Shown here: positions 18,961 through 27,829 of the stretch, in pieces
Layout: each line of letters opens with the position of its first letter
How positions within the stretch are numbered: position 1 is the first letter of the stretch
From: Natronincola ferrireducens
Lineage (GTDB): Bacteria > Bacillota > Clostridia > Peptostreptococcales > Natronincolaceae
Direction: 5' to 3'
NCBI RefSeq assembly: GCF_900100845.1
Contig: NZ_FNFP01000008.1
Location: 21,304 to 85,303, forward strand
Length of the DNA stretch: 64,000 nucleotides
The notes under the pieces: generated by a model
Told to the model about the DNA's origin: nothing
Seen by the model: the letters and a program-made list of their open reading frames with translations, nothing else
Database searches by the model: none
Program-made: the position numbers and the translations under genes

Positions 18961-20026
18961 CAGCCTTTTGTTGTAGATTTTTTTTCATTTTATACTCTTT
19001 AAACATTCTTTTAAAACCTGTTTCCCCAGCAATAAATAGAATGATAATGGATTGAATTACTAACACCAGCTCTGAAGGTATAGAGGTGGTATTTTCCATT
19101 GCAACAGATCCGGTTTTTAAAGCCCCAAAAAATATTGACATTAGGATAACACCTATAGGATTGTTCTTTACGATTAAAGCAACCAGCATACCATCAAAAG
19201 CAAAGCCTGGAGAAATATTTTGTAAAAATCTATAGTGACTACCTAGTACTTCAAAAACCCCTGCAATCCCACATAGGCCTCCAGAGATAAGCATAGCCAC
19301 AATCATTTGCTTCTTTACATTAATCCCTCCATATTTAGCAAAGGTAGCATTTTCTCCTACCATTTTAAAGTTATAACCAGCAGAGGTTTTTTGCATCATA
19401 TAATAAATAATTAGGGCTATAAAGCCCATTATAAAAATACTTGTGTTTAGCGTAGAGAGTCTTACAAGTCGTGTTAGTCGATAACCCTCTGCCACCATGT
19501 CCGTTCCCCCCATCTTCCCTTGGCTAGCGGCAAAGGGGTAGTTAACTAAATAATCGGTAAAGAGGACAGCCACACTATTTAGCATAATGGTGGTTATTAC
19601 TTCATCAATTTGATAATATACCTTTAGTAGTGCTGGAACTAATGCATATAAACCTCCTACAATAGCTCCTGCAATAATAGCTAATAAAATTCCTAGGGCC
19701 GGTGGTAGGTTGGTAAAGGTAAAGCCTACATAAGCAGCTGCAAAGGCTCCTAAGTATAACTGTCCTTCACCACCGATATTAAAAATACCACTTCTAAAGG
19801 AAACTGCAGTAGCTAACCCTGTTAAAATTAAAGGAACAGTTTTGGCAAAGGTAGTAGCTAAATTATATTTAGAGCCAAAGGCTCCTGTAATTAATGCACT
19901 ATAGCCTACAATAGGACTTCTACCATTTGCCATCATAATAAGACCACCAATCAGCAAAGCCGCTGCTATAGAAAGGAATAAGGAAACTAAGTACTCTAGA
20001 TTCTTCTTCATGAATAGCTTTTTCAT
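18929..20026 (-). CDS. nupP: Nucleoside ABC permease (NupP-like)
   Basis: First permease of the importer, 365 residues with multiple membrane spans. The region LILTGLATAVSFRSGIFNIGGEGQLYLGAF is the family signature that precedes the transport helices. AGGGGGAG lies before the ATG. It starts 4 bases after the ATPase gene ends. Confidence 0.86.
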   Translation of the reverse strand: MKKLFMKKNLEYLVSLFLSIAAALLIGGLIMMANGRSPIVGYSALITGAFGSKYNLATTFAKTVPLILTGLATAVSFRSGIFNIGGEGQLYLGAFAAAYVGFTFTNLPPALGILLAIIAGAIVGGLYALVPALLKVYYQIDEVITTIMLNSVAVLFTDYLVNYPFAASQGKMGGTDMVAEGYRLTRLVRLSTLNTSIFIMGFIALIIYYMMQKTSAGYNFKMVGENATFAKYGGINVKKQMIVAMLISGGLCGIAGVFEVLGSHYRFLQNISPGFAFDGMLVALIVKNNPIGVILMSIFFGALKTGSVAMENTTSIPSELVLVIQSIIILFIAGETGFKRMFKEYKMKKNLQQKAGEKQNARTSI

Positions 20027-20030
20027 TATT

Positions 20031-21572
20031 TTATGCTCCCCCTTCCTGATTCATTTTTTGTTTACCCGTCATATATAAGCCGATTTCTTTTTTAGTTATT
20101 CTACCCGTCTTAAATTCTCCTGTAATCTCCCCTTCATAGATGGTCAGAATTCTATCTGACAATCTAAAGAGTTCATCTAATTCAGCAGAAACCAGTAAAA
20201 TAGCACTTCCTTCATTTCGCTTGTCAATAATTTGTTGATGTATAAATTCTATTGCCCCTATATCTACTCCTCGGGTTGGTTGAGATATAATAAGTAGAGG
20301 GGTGTTAAAGGAAAACTCCCGGGCTATAACGATCTTCTGCATATTTCCCCCCGACAGACTTTCCACTAAAACATCCTGACTAGGGGTTCTGACATCAAAT
20401 TCTTCAATAAGTCTATCGCTCAGCTGGCGTATAGGCTTTTCATTTATGTGTATCCCTTTTATGGCATAGGGTTCCTTATCCTGTATACCCATCATCATAT
20501 TTTCTGTGATGGTGGCCTTTTTACTTAAACCTGTCATCAATCTATCTTCAGGAACATGTGCCATTCCTAATTTTCTAATTTCCTTAGGATTTTTACCTCT
20601 AGTACTTTTTTCATTTATAAGTACTTCACCAGCTTCTATTTCCCGCAAACCTGTTAATGCTTCCAACAATTCCGATTGTCCATTTCCTTCTACTCCTGCT
20701 ATTCCAAGTATTTCTCCTGCCTTTACATCAAAGCTAACACCCCTTAAGGCCATAAGTCCCCTCTGTCCCCTAACCTTCAGTTCCTTTACCTCTAATACCT
20801 TCTGTCGGTTGACTTCCTTTTTTTCTAAAGCATCAAACAATACTTCTCTACCCACCATCATCTCTGCCAATATTTGTTCCGTAGCATCCTTAGTATCTAT
20901 CGTTCCCACAAGCTTACCTTGTCTCATAACACTGACACGATGGGATAATGCCAGTACCTCCTGTAGTTTATGGGTAATAATAATGACTGTCTTATTTAAC
21001 TCCTTTACTAATCGTCTAATTACTGAAAAAAGTTCCTCTGTTTCCTGGGGAGTAAGCACTGCCGTAGGCTCATCTAAAATCAAGATATCAGCTCCCTTAT
21101 GAAGGACCTTCAAAATTTCAATCCTTTGCTGTATCCCTACAGAAACCTCCTGGACCTTTAGCCTAGGGTTTACTTTTAAACCATAGGCCTCTACTAATTC
21201 CTCTGTTACCCTTATAGCTTTTGTGAAATCAACAAATATTTTGTTTTTTCTAAACTCCCTACCCAATACGATGTTTTCTGCTACTGTCAAAGAAGGCAGT
21301 AACATAAAATGCTGGTGCACCATTCCAATACCATGGTCAATAGCGATAGAAGGGTTAGTGATTTTGGTAGCTTTTCCTTCAAAAAATATTTCACCAGCAG
21401 TAGGTGCCTCTAGTCCATAGAGGATCTTCATTAATGTGGATTTGCCTGCACCATTTTCCCCTACAATAGCATGAACTTCTCCCTTCCTGATAGAAAGATT
21501 GATATTGTCATTTGCTAATACCCCTGGGAACTGTTTTGTAATACCCTTGAGCTCTATAATATTTTCTACCAT
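20031..21572 (-). CDS. nupO: Nucleoside ABC transporter ATPase, two fused domains (NupO-like)
   Basis: Energises nucleoside import. The start ATG at 21572 follows AAAGAGG with good spacing, preferred to a GTG nine bases upstream; 513 residues. The first ABC domain has Walker A GENGAGKST and Walker B ILILDEPTAVL. The second domain is degenerate at Walker A (GVEGNGQSE), with LSGGNMQK and a Walker B segment reading LLIISQPTRGVD rather than DEP. Such asymmetric double ATPases are normal for RbsA/YufO-type importers. Confidence 0.9.
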   Translation of the reverse strand: MVENIIELKGITKQFPGVLANDNINLSIRKGEVHAIVGENGAGKSTLMKILYGLEAPTAGEIFFEGKATKITNPSIAIDHGIGMVHQHFMLLPSLTVAENIVLGREFRKNKIFVDFTKAIRVTEELVEAYGLKVNPRLKVQEVSVGIQQRIEILKVLHKGADILILDEPTAVLTPQETEELFSVIRRLVKELNKTVIIITHKLQEVLALSHRVSVMRQGKLVGTIDTKDATEQILAEMMVGREVLFDALEKKEVNRQKVLEVKELKVRGQRGLMALRGVSFDVKAGEILGIAGVEGNGQSELLEALTGLREIEAGEVLINEKSTRGKNPKEIRKLGMAHVPEDRLMTGLSKKATITENMMMGIQDKEPYAIKGIHINEKPIRQLSDRLIEEFDVRTPSQDVLVESLSGGNMQKIVIAREFSFNTPLLIISQPTRGVDIGAIEFIHQQIIDKRNEGSAILLVSAELDELFRLSDRILTIYEGEITGEFKTGRITKKEIGLYMTGKQKMNQEGGA

Positions 21573-21664
21573 TGTTTTCACCTCTTTATAGGTTCTTTAG
21601 ATTTCCTGTTAAGACGATATTTCTTTCCCGGCCTTAAAGGCTAATTTCCCATTGGTTAGAAATA

Positions 21665-21692
21665 GGGAGAAGTAGTTTACCCTACTCCTCCC
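21665..21692 (-). promoter_or_regulatory. Intercistronic hairpin between bmpA and the ATPase gene
   Basis: GGGAGAAGTAG (21665-21675) pairs with CTACTCCTCCC (21682-21692) with one mismatch. It lies 25 bases after the bmpA stop codon. No strong T-run follows. Likely reduces expression of the downstream genes relative to the binding protein, as in the liv operon. Confidence 0.6.
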
Positions 21693-21716
21693 CGTCTCTG
21701 CTATAAAATCTCTACC

Positions 21717-22760
21717 TTATTTTCCTCCTGGCACTTCAATTTCTCCACTTATAATTTTTCCTTTGATTTCTTCTATTTGTACCTTCATTTCTTCGGTAAC
21801 AAATTGCGGCATATCTTCTCCACCAAAGGATAAATTTACACCATTTTCTTCTATACCATAATAATAAACTTTTCCTGCTTCAAAGCTTCCATTTTGAATT
21901 CTTTCAATAGATTCAAAAATAGATAGACCTACACCCTTAATCATACTGGCAACAATCACGTCTGGGTTGATATATCTTTGATCAGAATCCACGCCAATAG
22001 CAAACCTTTGAGACTCAGCAGCAGCTTCAAATACACCTTCTCCTGTCTTACCTGCTACTTGGAATATAATATCAACACCTCTTGAATAAAGGGCTAAAGC
22101 ACTTTCTTTTCCCTTTGCTGGATCTTCAAAGTCTCCTGCAAAGATTGTTTCTACTTTAACTTCTGGATCAATATAAGCTGCTCCAGCTTCATAACCTGCT
22201 TTAAAGTTTCTAATTACTGGAATGTCCATGCCACCTACCATACCAATAACTTTCCCCTCTTGAATACCTTCAATAGAGGTTTCCTGAGTTAATATAGCTG
22301 CCATAGCTCCTACCAAGAAGGAGCCTTCGTTTTCTTGGTAGCTGATGGTTGTAAGATTAGGAATCCCTTCAATCTCATTGTCAACATAAATATAGTTTAC
22401 TTCAGGGAATGCTTCTGCTATTTCTTGAACTACATCATAAAACTCAAAGCCTACTACAGCTACTACAGAGGCGTATTGGGAAGCCTGTACTAATTGATCG
22501 TTATATAAGGATGGGTCATTTCTACACTCAAATACCCTTGCTTCTACCCCTAGTTCCACCTTGGCTCTTTCAACCCCTTCGTTGGAAGAATCATAGAAGG
22601 AACGATCTCCTAATCCTCCCGCTACCACCAGTGCTACCTTCATAGCCTCTTCGCCATTGGCTTCATCAGTACCGACTGGCTCATTGGTTTGAGAACAACC
22701 AGTCAATGCAACAGTAGTTAATAATACAATAACCATCATAAATGTAATCATTTTTTTCAT
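21717..22760 (-). CDS. bmpA: BMP-family nucleoside-binding lipoprotein
   Basis: Extracytoplasmic substrate-binding lipoprotein, 347 residues. Signal peptide with lipobox ALTGC (Cys22), then an acidic linker. The Bmp/Med family pattern is seen in VALVVAGGLGDRSFYDSSNEG at the mature N-terminus, and VGAMAAILTQ and VDSDQRYINPDVIVASMIKG later. Family members bind purine or pyrimidine nucleosides. The neighbours (nupOPQ and a phosphorylase) agree. Confidence 0.88.
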   Translation of the reverse strand: MKKMITFMMVIVLLTTVALTGCSQTNEPVGTDEANGEEAMKVALVVAGGLGDRSFYDSSNEGVERAKVELGVEARVFECRNDPSLYNDQLVQASQYASVVAVVGFEFYDVVQEIAEAFPEVNYIYVDNEIEGIPNLTTISYQENEGSFLVGAMAAILTQETSIEGIQEGKVIGMVGGMDIPVIRNFKAGYEAGAAYIDPEVKVETIFAGDFEDPAKGKESALALYSRGVDIIFQVAGKTGEGVFEAAAESQRFAIGVDSDQRYINPDVIVASMIKGVGLSIFESIERIQNGSFEAGKVYYYGIEENGVNLSFGGEDMPQFVTEEMKVQIEEIKGKIISGEIEVPGGK

Positions 22761-22857
22761 GCATTTTCCCCCTTAATTCATTCATTTTTTATGAATAAAA
22801 TATATTAAACCTTCAACCCTTATTCTATTTATTAATGAGGATTGAAAAATTTACTGA

Positions 22858-23544
22858 TTATTCACTGCGACTTATAATTTCTTCTTCCTTTAACTTATCC
22901 ACATCGATAATCAAAATAGATTTATTATTAACCCTTATGATGTCCTGTTCCTTTAGGTATTTTAAGGTTCTATTGATACTTCTTTGGGTCACTACAAATC
23001 GTTCGCTGAGGTGATCCTTCTCTATCTTTACTTCGATGCCATTTTCTCTTTTTATACCTTTATCTAGGCAGTATATTAAATAATTACATACTCTGTATTT
23101 TAAAGAATATAATGTATCTTCTCCTGCCTTCTTAGAAAGTTCATAAAAGCTTCTACAGAGGGTTCTTGTAATATATAGTAAGAAGTTTTTATCCTTTTCT
23201 ATCCATGCTAAAAAAGCTTCTCTATTGATTCTTAAAATTTGTAAATCTGTTAATGCCTCCACAGAACAAATATAAGGCTTTTGTTCAAAAATCTCTAATT
23301 CCCCAAAAAAGTATCCTTTTTTATAAATAGATTGAGAATACTTTTTTCCATTCTCCGCCATAATATAAATATTGGCATAGCCCTTTACAATAATATAAAA
23401 ATACTCATAATACATGTTTTGGTGACAAATAATCTGTCCTTTAGGGTATTCCTTAACCTCCCAGCACTTTAATACATCATAGGGACAATCCTTGAGCATT
23501 TCTTTAATGGAAGGGTTTTCTTCAATTATATCCTGTACCTCCAT
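22858..23544 (-). CDS. Crp/Fnr-family transcription regulator
   Basis: Transcription factor of 228 residues. The N-terminal cyclic-nucleotide-binding-like beta roll (about 20-130) includes KGQIICHQN, GYFFGELEIFEQKPYIC and ILRINREAFLAW. The C-terminal winged helix includes VTQRSINRTLKYLKEQDIIRV. No Fnr iron-sulfur Cys set is visible. It is the first gene of the nucleoside uptake group, 97 bases upstream of bmpA, and is a candidate regulator of it. Effector unknown. Two palindromes lie before its start. Confidence 0.8.
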   Translation of the reverse strand: MEVQDIIEENPSIKEMLKDCPYDVLKCWEVKEYPKGQIICHQNMYYEYFYIIVKGYANIYIMAENGKKYSQSIYKKGYFFGELEIFEQKPYICSVEALTDLQILRINREAFLAWIEKDKNFLLYITRTLCRSFYELSKKAGEDTLYSLKYRVCNYLIYCLDKGIKRENGIEVKIEKDHLSERFVVTQRSINRTLKYLKEQDIIRVNNKSILIIDVDKLKEEEIISRSE

Positions 23545-23573
23545 AAAACTCCCTCTTTTCCTCCATTATACAT

Positions 23574-23605
23574 TATGATAACGTTGTCATAAAGGACATG
23601 TGTCC
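23574..23605. promoter_or_regulatory. Paired palindromes upstream of the Crp-like gene
   Basis: TATGATAACGTTGTCATA at 23574-23591 is an 18-bp palindrome with one mismatched pair. GGACATGTGTCC at 23594-23605 is a second palindrome, GGACA-TG-TGTCC. Both lie 30-60 bases before the ATG of the regulator. Their size and symmetry suit a dimeric Crp/Fnr protein, so autoregulation is a reasonable inference. Confidence 0.5.
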
Positions 23606-23775
23606 CATTTTAAAAACATTTTTACATAACTCCTAAATAAAAAGATATAAAACGAGGAACTTTGTCTTATATCTTTTCTTGGAACTTATTGGTTACAACG
23701 TAAACCATCATATTGTTGCTATCACACCCTTGTAATAAATTCCCCTAGGCTATAATGAATTTATATAATATCAAC

Positions 23776-24588
23776 TTATTTTCTAGCTTCCTTCATATGT
23801 AAAAGTCTACCCTTATTTTTTACAAGAATGATCTCCGATAGAATACTCAATGCTATTTCCTCTGGAGTATTTCCTCCTAAATCGATTCCTATAGGAGCAA
23901 AAACCTTGTTCATCACTTCCTCTGATACCCCCTCTTTCCTTAAATTTTCCATAGTATTTTGAACCTTATTTTTACTGCCTATCATTCCTATATAGGCTGC
24001 ATTGGTATTGATGACAGATTTTAATGCGATTTCATCATGGGAATGACCTCGAGTCACTATAACAACATAACAATTTTCATCAATGTCATAGTTGTTTAAA
24101 TTTCCTTCTATATCCCCCAAAATAATTTCCTGTGCTTTAGGAAATCGATCTTTATTACAATAATCTTCACGATCTTCAAATATTACAGTATCAAAGTTTA
24201 TTGTTGCTGCAATTTCATATAATTTTAATGCAATATGTCCTCCCCCTACAATCAGTAGCTTAAGGGTTGGAACAAACACTTTAATATAAACATCTATCTC
24301 CCCGCCGCATTGCATTTGAATGCCTCCTATACCATCATTGAGCTGAAAATGGAAGCTTTCACTCCTGCAATTTTCAAGGCATTTAACAGCTGCAGTTGTT
24401 ATAATGTTTTCTGCCTTGCCACCTCCTACGGTACCATAGGTTTCACCACCTTCTAATACCAGCATCATCGCTCCTTCTCTTCCTGGTGTAGAACCTTCAG
24501 ACCTAGTAATCGTAGCCAATGCCACTTTTCTATTGGCTTTTACTTCTTTAGTTATTTTTTCTAATAATTTAACTTCCATTCTTTTCAC
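23776..24588 (-). CDS. xdhC: XdhC/CoxI-family Mo hydroxylase maturation protein
   Basis: Cytoplasmic accessory protein of 270 residues. XdhC-type proteins bind Mo cofactor and help its sulfuration and insertion into xanthine dehydrogenase-type enzymes. The N-terminal XdhC/CoxI domain has TRSEGSTPGREGAMM and GTVGGGKAE. The C-terminal Rossmann domain has LLIVGGGHIALKLYEIA and VVIVTRGHSHDEIAL. Last gene of the SDMH accessory run. Confidence 0.85.
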   Translation of the reverse strand: MKRMEVKLLEKITKEVKANRKVALATITRSEGSTPGREGAMMLVLEGGETYGTVGGGKAENIITTAAVKCLENCRSESFHFQLNDGIGGIQMQCGGEIDVYIKVFVPTLKLLIVGGGHIALKLYEIAATINFDTVIFEDREDYCNKDRFPKAQEIILGDIEGNLNNYDIDENCYVVIVTRGHSHDEIALKSVINTNAAYIGMIGSKNKVQNTMENLRKEGVSEEVMNKVFAPIGIDLGGNTPEEIALSILSEIILVKNKGRLLHMKEARK

Positions 24589-24591
24589 CCT

Positions 24592-25401
24592 TTATAACTC
24601 AATATTTTTCTTGTGTTTTATATGTAAGATAGCTTCTAACACACCACCAGCTATAGCTCTAGCTTTATCAGACATGGTATAACAATGGTCTAATTTTCCC
24701 CTTGGATCAATATCTGCTATTTTAAGTCCTGTTTTTATGGAGGTGAATTCCTTTATCATTCCCCTTACCACACCATCTATCGTGGCTTTTATAGGGGTTT
24801 TATCGATATACGCTATCACTTCCTCCTTACATACAGTTTCTCCTATATCCTTTATAATTTTAATTTTACCATCGCAGGGGGCTTTGATAACCCTTTCCTT
24901 GCCAAAGCCCATAATAACCCCTGGTATTCCTGTATCAGCTTCAGCAGAACCTTGGAAAATTAACCTTCCCAAATCATGACCTCTATTTGTCTCAATGACC
25001 ACATCTACATCTATCCCTGCTTGAAATCCAGGACCTACACCGATGGTTATGGGGGCCATCCCCCTATAGGTACCTAGATTTTTTTTAGCCAAAATAGCAT
25101 CAACAACAATGTCCACTGGTATTTCTTTTATAATACTACCGGTTTCATCCACCATAATAGGAACATTGTTATCTGCCCAAGCCCCTATAATCCCATCTAT
25201 TTCATGTACCTTCACAGCCTTTATACCCTCTACCTCTGTCTCACCATCAAATATTGCTTCGGAAAAGGACACGGTTCGTCTTATGGCCAAAGGTGATGCC
25301 TTCTCTAATATTAACACCTTAAAACCACAGCGAAGCAACTTATGGGCTATTGCTGTACCTATATCTCCACCACTTCTAATCACCGCAATGTTTTTCAGCA
25401 T
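24592..25401 (-). CDS. yqeB: EF2563/YqeB-type SDMH system protein
   Basis: Accessory protein of selenium-dependent molybdenum hydroxylases. The chosen start at 25401 (MLKNIAVIRSGGDIG) follows GGGGGAGTGG; a longer frame to 25470 is open but its extra residues look random. About 269 residues. An N-terminal Rossmann-like segment (VIRSGGDIGTAIAHKLL) is followed by a barrel-like C-terminal part with APCDGKIKIIKDIG, similar to biotinyl-type domains. Biochemical role is not established. Overlaps the nucleotidyltransferase gene by 26 bases. Confidence 0.75.
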   Translation of the reverse strand: MLKNIAVIRSGGDIGTAIAHKLLRCGFKVLILEKASPLAIRRTVSFSEAIFDGETEVEGIKAVKVHEIDGIIGAWADNNVPIMVDETGSIIKEIPVDIVVDAILAKKNLGTYRGMAPITIGVGPGFQAGIDVDVVIETNRGHDLGRLIFQGSAEADTGIPGVIMGFGKERVIKAPCDGKIKIIKDIGETVCKEEVIAYIDKTPIKATIDGVVRGMIKEFTSIKTGLKIADIDPRGKLDHCYTMSDKARAIAGGVLEAILHIKHKKNIEL

Positions 25402-25999
25402 TAACTTCCACTCCCCCATGTATCTTTTCATATTGCTGCCATGTATCAATATCCTTGCCAATATTGGCATCTCCTATGACTACAAATCTTACTTTTTCTA
25501 TAGCTTCTTGAATAAGTCCTCTACCACCTTGATCTCCTTCGATTTTTAATAAACTATTTTTATATTTCTCTGGAAAAATAATTGGATTCCCCCTTTGTCC
25601 ATTATATAAAGGAACAACAATATGACAAGGGTTTTCCTTAAAGCAGTCTATAAGATGGTTAATGATGTTTTTGTTTAGAAAAGGCTGGTCTCCTACAAAA
25701 AACATATACCCCTTTGTTTCATCAGAAGAAGCCTTTACACCTAATTTCATGGCTTGACTTTGACCCCTATGGGCATCGGGATTATAGATGGTATTGATGT
25801 CATAGATTTCTGAAATTTTTTTGATTTCAGGATGTTGATAGATAACTATTATTTCATCTATACTGGAGGCCTTAACAGCCTTTATTACTCTTTCAATAAT
25901 AGGAATGTCTTCAATTGGTAATAAAAGCTTTTGTCTTTTCATTCTTTTGGAAAAGCCTGAAGCCATAATAATTCCCGTTATCAAAATCCACCCCTCCAT
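25376..25999 (-). CDS. MocA-like Mo-cofactor nucleotidyltransferase (SDMH type)
   Basis: MobA/MocA-fold enzyme of 207 residues. The signature GIIMASGFSKRMKRQKLLLP is the nucleotide-binding loop, and MFFVGDQPF holds the metal Asp. MocA makes molybdopterin cytosine dinucleotide for xanthine dehydrogenase-like enzymes. The actual start may be a TTG at 25984, since GGAGGGG is placed well for it. Its N-terminus overlaps the end of yqeC. Confidence 0.8.
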   Translation of the reverse strand: MEGWILITGIIMASGFSKRMKRQKLLLPIEDIPIIERVIKAVKASSIDEIIVIYQHPEIKKISEIYDINTIYNPDAHRGQSQAMKLGVKASSDETKGYMFFVGDQPFLNKNIINHLIDCFKENPCHIVVPLYNGQRGNPIIFPEKYKNSLLKIEGDQGGRGLIQEAIEKVRFVVIGDANIGKDIDTWQQYEKIHGGVEVNAEKHCGD

Positions 26000-26751
26000 T
26001 TAATATATTCCTCTTCAGCCTCCATAGCTGCTATAATCCCAGCAGTTAAAGGAGTTTCCCATTTTTTAAATTCTTCCATGATTGCTTTTCCTAAATTTTC
26101 CCTTTTGGTATTATCTGCTTTATTTAATATTAAATACTTTTCAGAGGAAGGTGACGTGTTTTTAAATAATCCTTGACTATCAATGATTAACTTTACTATT
26201 GTTTTTATATCAATTCTATCTCCTATTGCCTTTCCCGTCAATTCGGAGAATAGTTTTTCCCTGTGGACCCAATCATTATTTATAGGTTTATTCAAGGCAT
26301 CTAAACCTATAATGCCAATAGTTTTTGCAGTATTACTTGGTATGACTGGTTCATGATCCGCTGGGGCTTTGATAGGTTTCCTCTTAGAGCCATCGGCTTC
26401 TACTAAAATATAGTCAAATTCCTTTTCTTCATAAAGCATAGTAACATCCTCAGGCTGTAGTCCTAAAAGCTTATTTTCTTGGGTTATTTCTCTACCTAAA
26501 ATATAAATATTTGCATCCTTTGTTTTTTTTAAAACCTTTAAAGGATGTTCGTTATTGGTTAGACTAAAATAATCATAAATCCCTTTATGGGGGCAGAAGA
26601 TAGCTGTAGTAGTGGTAACAAGGACTTTCTTACCAGCTTCCCTCAGTTCTTCTGCTAGTTTAAACATGGTGGTGGTCTTTCCCCCTCCACCTACAAAGGA
26701 AATTACCTCTCTTTTATTTAAATCTATATTTATAGCTTGAAAAGCCTTCAT
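25981..26751 (-). CDS. yqeC: YqeC-type selenium cofactor accessory protein
   Basis: P-loop-containing accessory protein of 256 residues linked by family to selenium-dependent molybdenum hydroxylases. Near the N-terminus is FVGGGGKTTTMFKLAEELR, a Walker A-like loop with GGGGKTTT. ILVEADGSKRKPIKAP follows the Walker B position. Exact reaction is unknown; a role in the selenium/cyanide-labile cofactor has been proposed. It overlaps its downstream neighbour by 19 bases. Confidence 0.78.
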   Translation of the reverse strand: MKAFQAINIDLNKREVISFVGGGGKTTTMFKLAEELREAGKKVLVTTTTAIFCPHKGIYDYFSLTNNEHPLKVLKKTKDANIYILGREITQENKLLGLQPEDVTMLYEEKEFDYILVEADGSKRKPIKAPADHEPVIPSNTAKTIGIIGLDALNKPINNDWVHREKLFSELTGKAIGDRIDIKTIVKLIIDSQGLFKNTSPSSEKYLILNKADNTKRENLGKAIMEEFKKWETPLTAGIIAAMEAEEEYIKWRGGF

Positions 26752-26758
26752 TTTTCCT

Positions 26759-27778
26759 CTACCTTCCTAGGGAACAAATAGGATAATGACAAACTTTACA
26801 GTTTTGACAAAGTCCTCCATGGGCTAAGGAGGATATATCTTTTCTAGTAAGAATTTCTCCCGCCAGTACTCGAGGAAACACCAAATCAAACACTGTGATT
26901 CTATGATACATGCCGCAGGCTGGTATACCTAATATAGTAGCTTTACCTTTGTAGGCCAGCATAAACATGGCTCCAGGTAATACCGGTGAGCCATAGGTGA
27001 TTACTTTATCAGCCACATTTCTTATGGCGCTTGGGGTTACATCATCTGCATCTACCGACATCCCCCCTGAGGTTAATATAACCTCTGCTCCCTTATCAAT
27101 CAATTCATTAATTGCCCCTTCTATTTTCACAACATCGTCTGGAGCATATTTGGTTTCTAATAGTTCACCGCCGTATTGTTCTACTTTTTTCTTTAATACT
27201 GGTCCAAATCTATCTACAATTGTGCCCTCATAAACCTCTGAACCCGTAACAAGAATACCTATCTTCAAGCTCTTTAATTCTTTGATTGTAATGATTTTTC
27301 CTACCTCTTTACAAATTGCTTCTACTTTTTCAATTGCTTCTTTTTTTATGGTTAAGGGGATGATTCGTGTGCCTGCCACCACCTTATCCTCTTCTATGAC
27401 TGTATTGCTGTGGAGGGTAGCCAGCATGATTAAATCTATTTCATGAATCCTCTCTAATAGTTCTACATTTATTTTTAGTAATCCTCTTCCGGAGGATTTA
27501 ATATTAACCTTCCCTTCTGAAGGTCCTTCTAAAATAAAACCTCCTCCAGTCACTGCCTTTGCTATCCTTAGGGCAGCCTCATCTTCATGGAGATCATCTT
27601 CCCTTAATTCTAATATGTTTATATGGTTCTTCCCCATTTTTTTCAATTCAAGAATATCTTCTTCGCCAATAATATGCCCCTTTTTAAAGGCAGCTCCTTT
27701 AAATTCACCAGGAACTATTTTTGTTAAATCATGGGCCAGCACCATCCCTATAGCATCTTCTACTTTAACCTTCCTCAT
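26759..27778 (-). CDS. Molybdopterin-binding MoeA/MogA-like protein of the SDMH group
   Basis: Protein of about 339 residues starting at MRKVKVEDAIG (AAGGGATGG ahead). The central MoCF-like domain has GILVTGSEVYEGTIVDRFGP and VILTSGGMSVDADDVTPSAIR, the molybdopterin-binding loops. The C-terminus is Cys-rich (GGLCQNCKVCHYPICSLGR), which fits the SDMH-specific subfamily and could bind metal. First gene of the five-gene accessory run, separated from the ammonia-lyase-like gene by a terminator. Confidence 0.8.
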   Translation of the reverse strand: MRKVKVEDAIGMVLAHDLTKIVPGEFKGAAFKKGHIIGEEDILELKKMGKNHINILELREDDLHEDEAALRIAKAVTGGGFILEGPSEGKVNIKSSGRGLLKINVELLERIHEIDLIMLATLHSNTVIEEDKVVAGTRIIPLTIKKEAIEKVEAICKEVGKIITIKELKSLKIGILVTGSEVYEGTIVDRFGPVLKKKVEQYGGELLETKYAPDDVVKIEGAINELIDKGAEVILTSGGMSVDADDVTPSAIRNVADKVITYGSPVLPGAMFMLAYKGKATILGIPACGMYHRITVFDLVFPRVLAGEILTRKDISSLAHGGLCQNCKVCHYPICSLGR

Positions 27779-27801
27779 TTTACCATCCCTTCTTCTATAC
27801 A

Positions 27802-27827
27802 ACAAAAGCGACTATCGTCGCTTTTGT
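27802..27827 (-). terminator. Hairpin terminator after the ammonia-lyase homologue
   Basis: Perfect 11-bp stem ACAAAAGCGAC/GTCGCTTTTGT with a four-base loop, two bases beyond the stop codon. The T-rich end forms part of the stem (CTTTTGTTG on the minus strand). It separates this gene from the SDMH accessory operon. Confidence 0.75.
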
Positions 27828-27829
27828 TT

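Noticed and set aside
20506..21102. Long plus-strand open frame (198 residues) inside the nucleoside ATPase gene
   Set aside because: It is the antisense shadow of a well-supported ABC ATPase, with no ribosome-binding site and low-complexity Ser/Pro/Thr composition.
20031..21572. Degenerate second ABC domain as a damaged gene
   Set aside because: An altered Walker A in the second half (GVEGNGQSE) is usual in RbsA/YufO-type double ATPases, and the frame is intact.
24592..25470. Longer 292-residue start for the yqeB-type gene
   Set aside because: The extra residues do not fit the family, the ATG at 25401 has a strong ribosome-binding site, and the long form would overlap the neighbouring gene by 95 bases.
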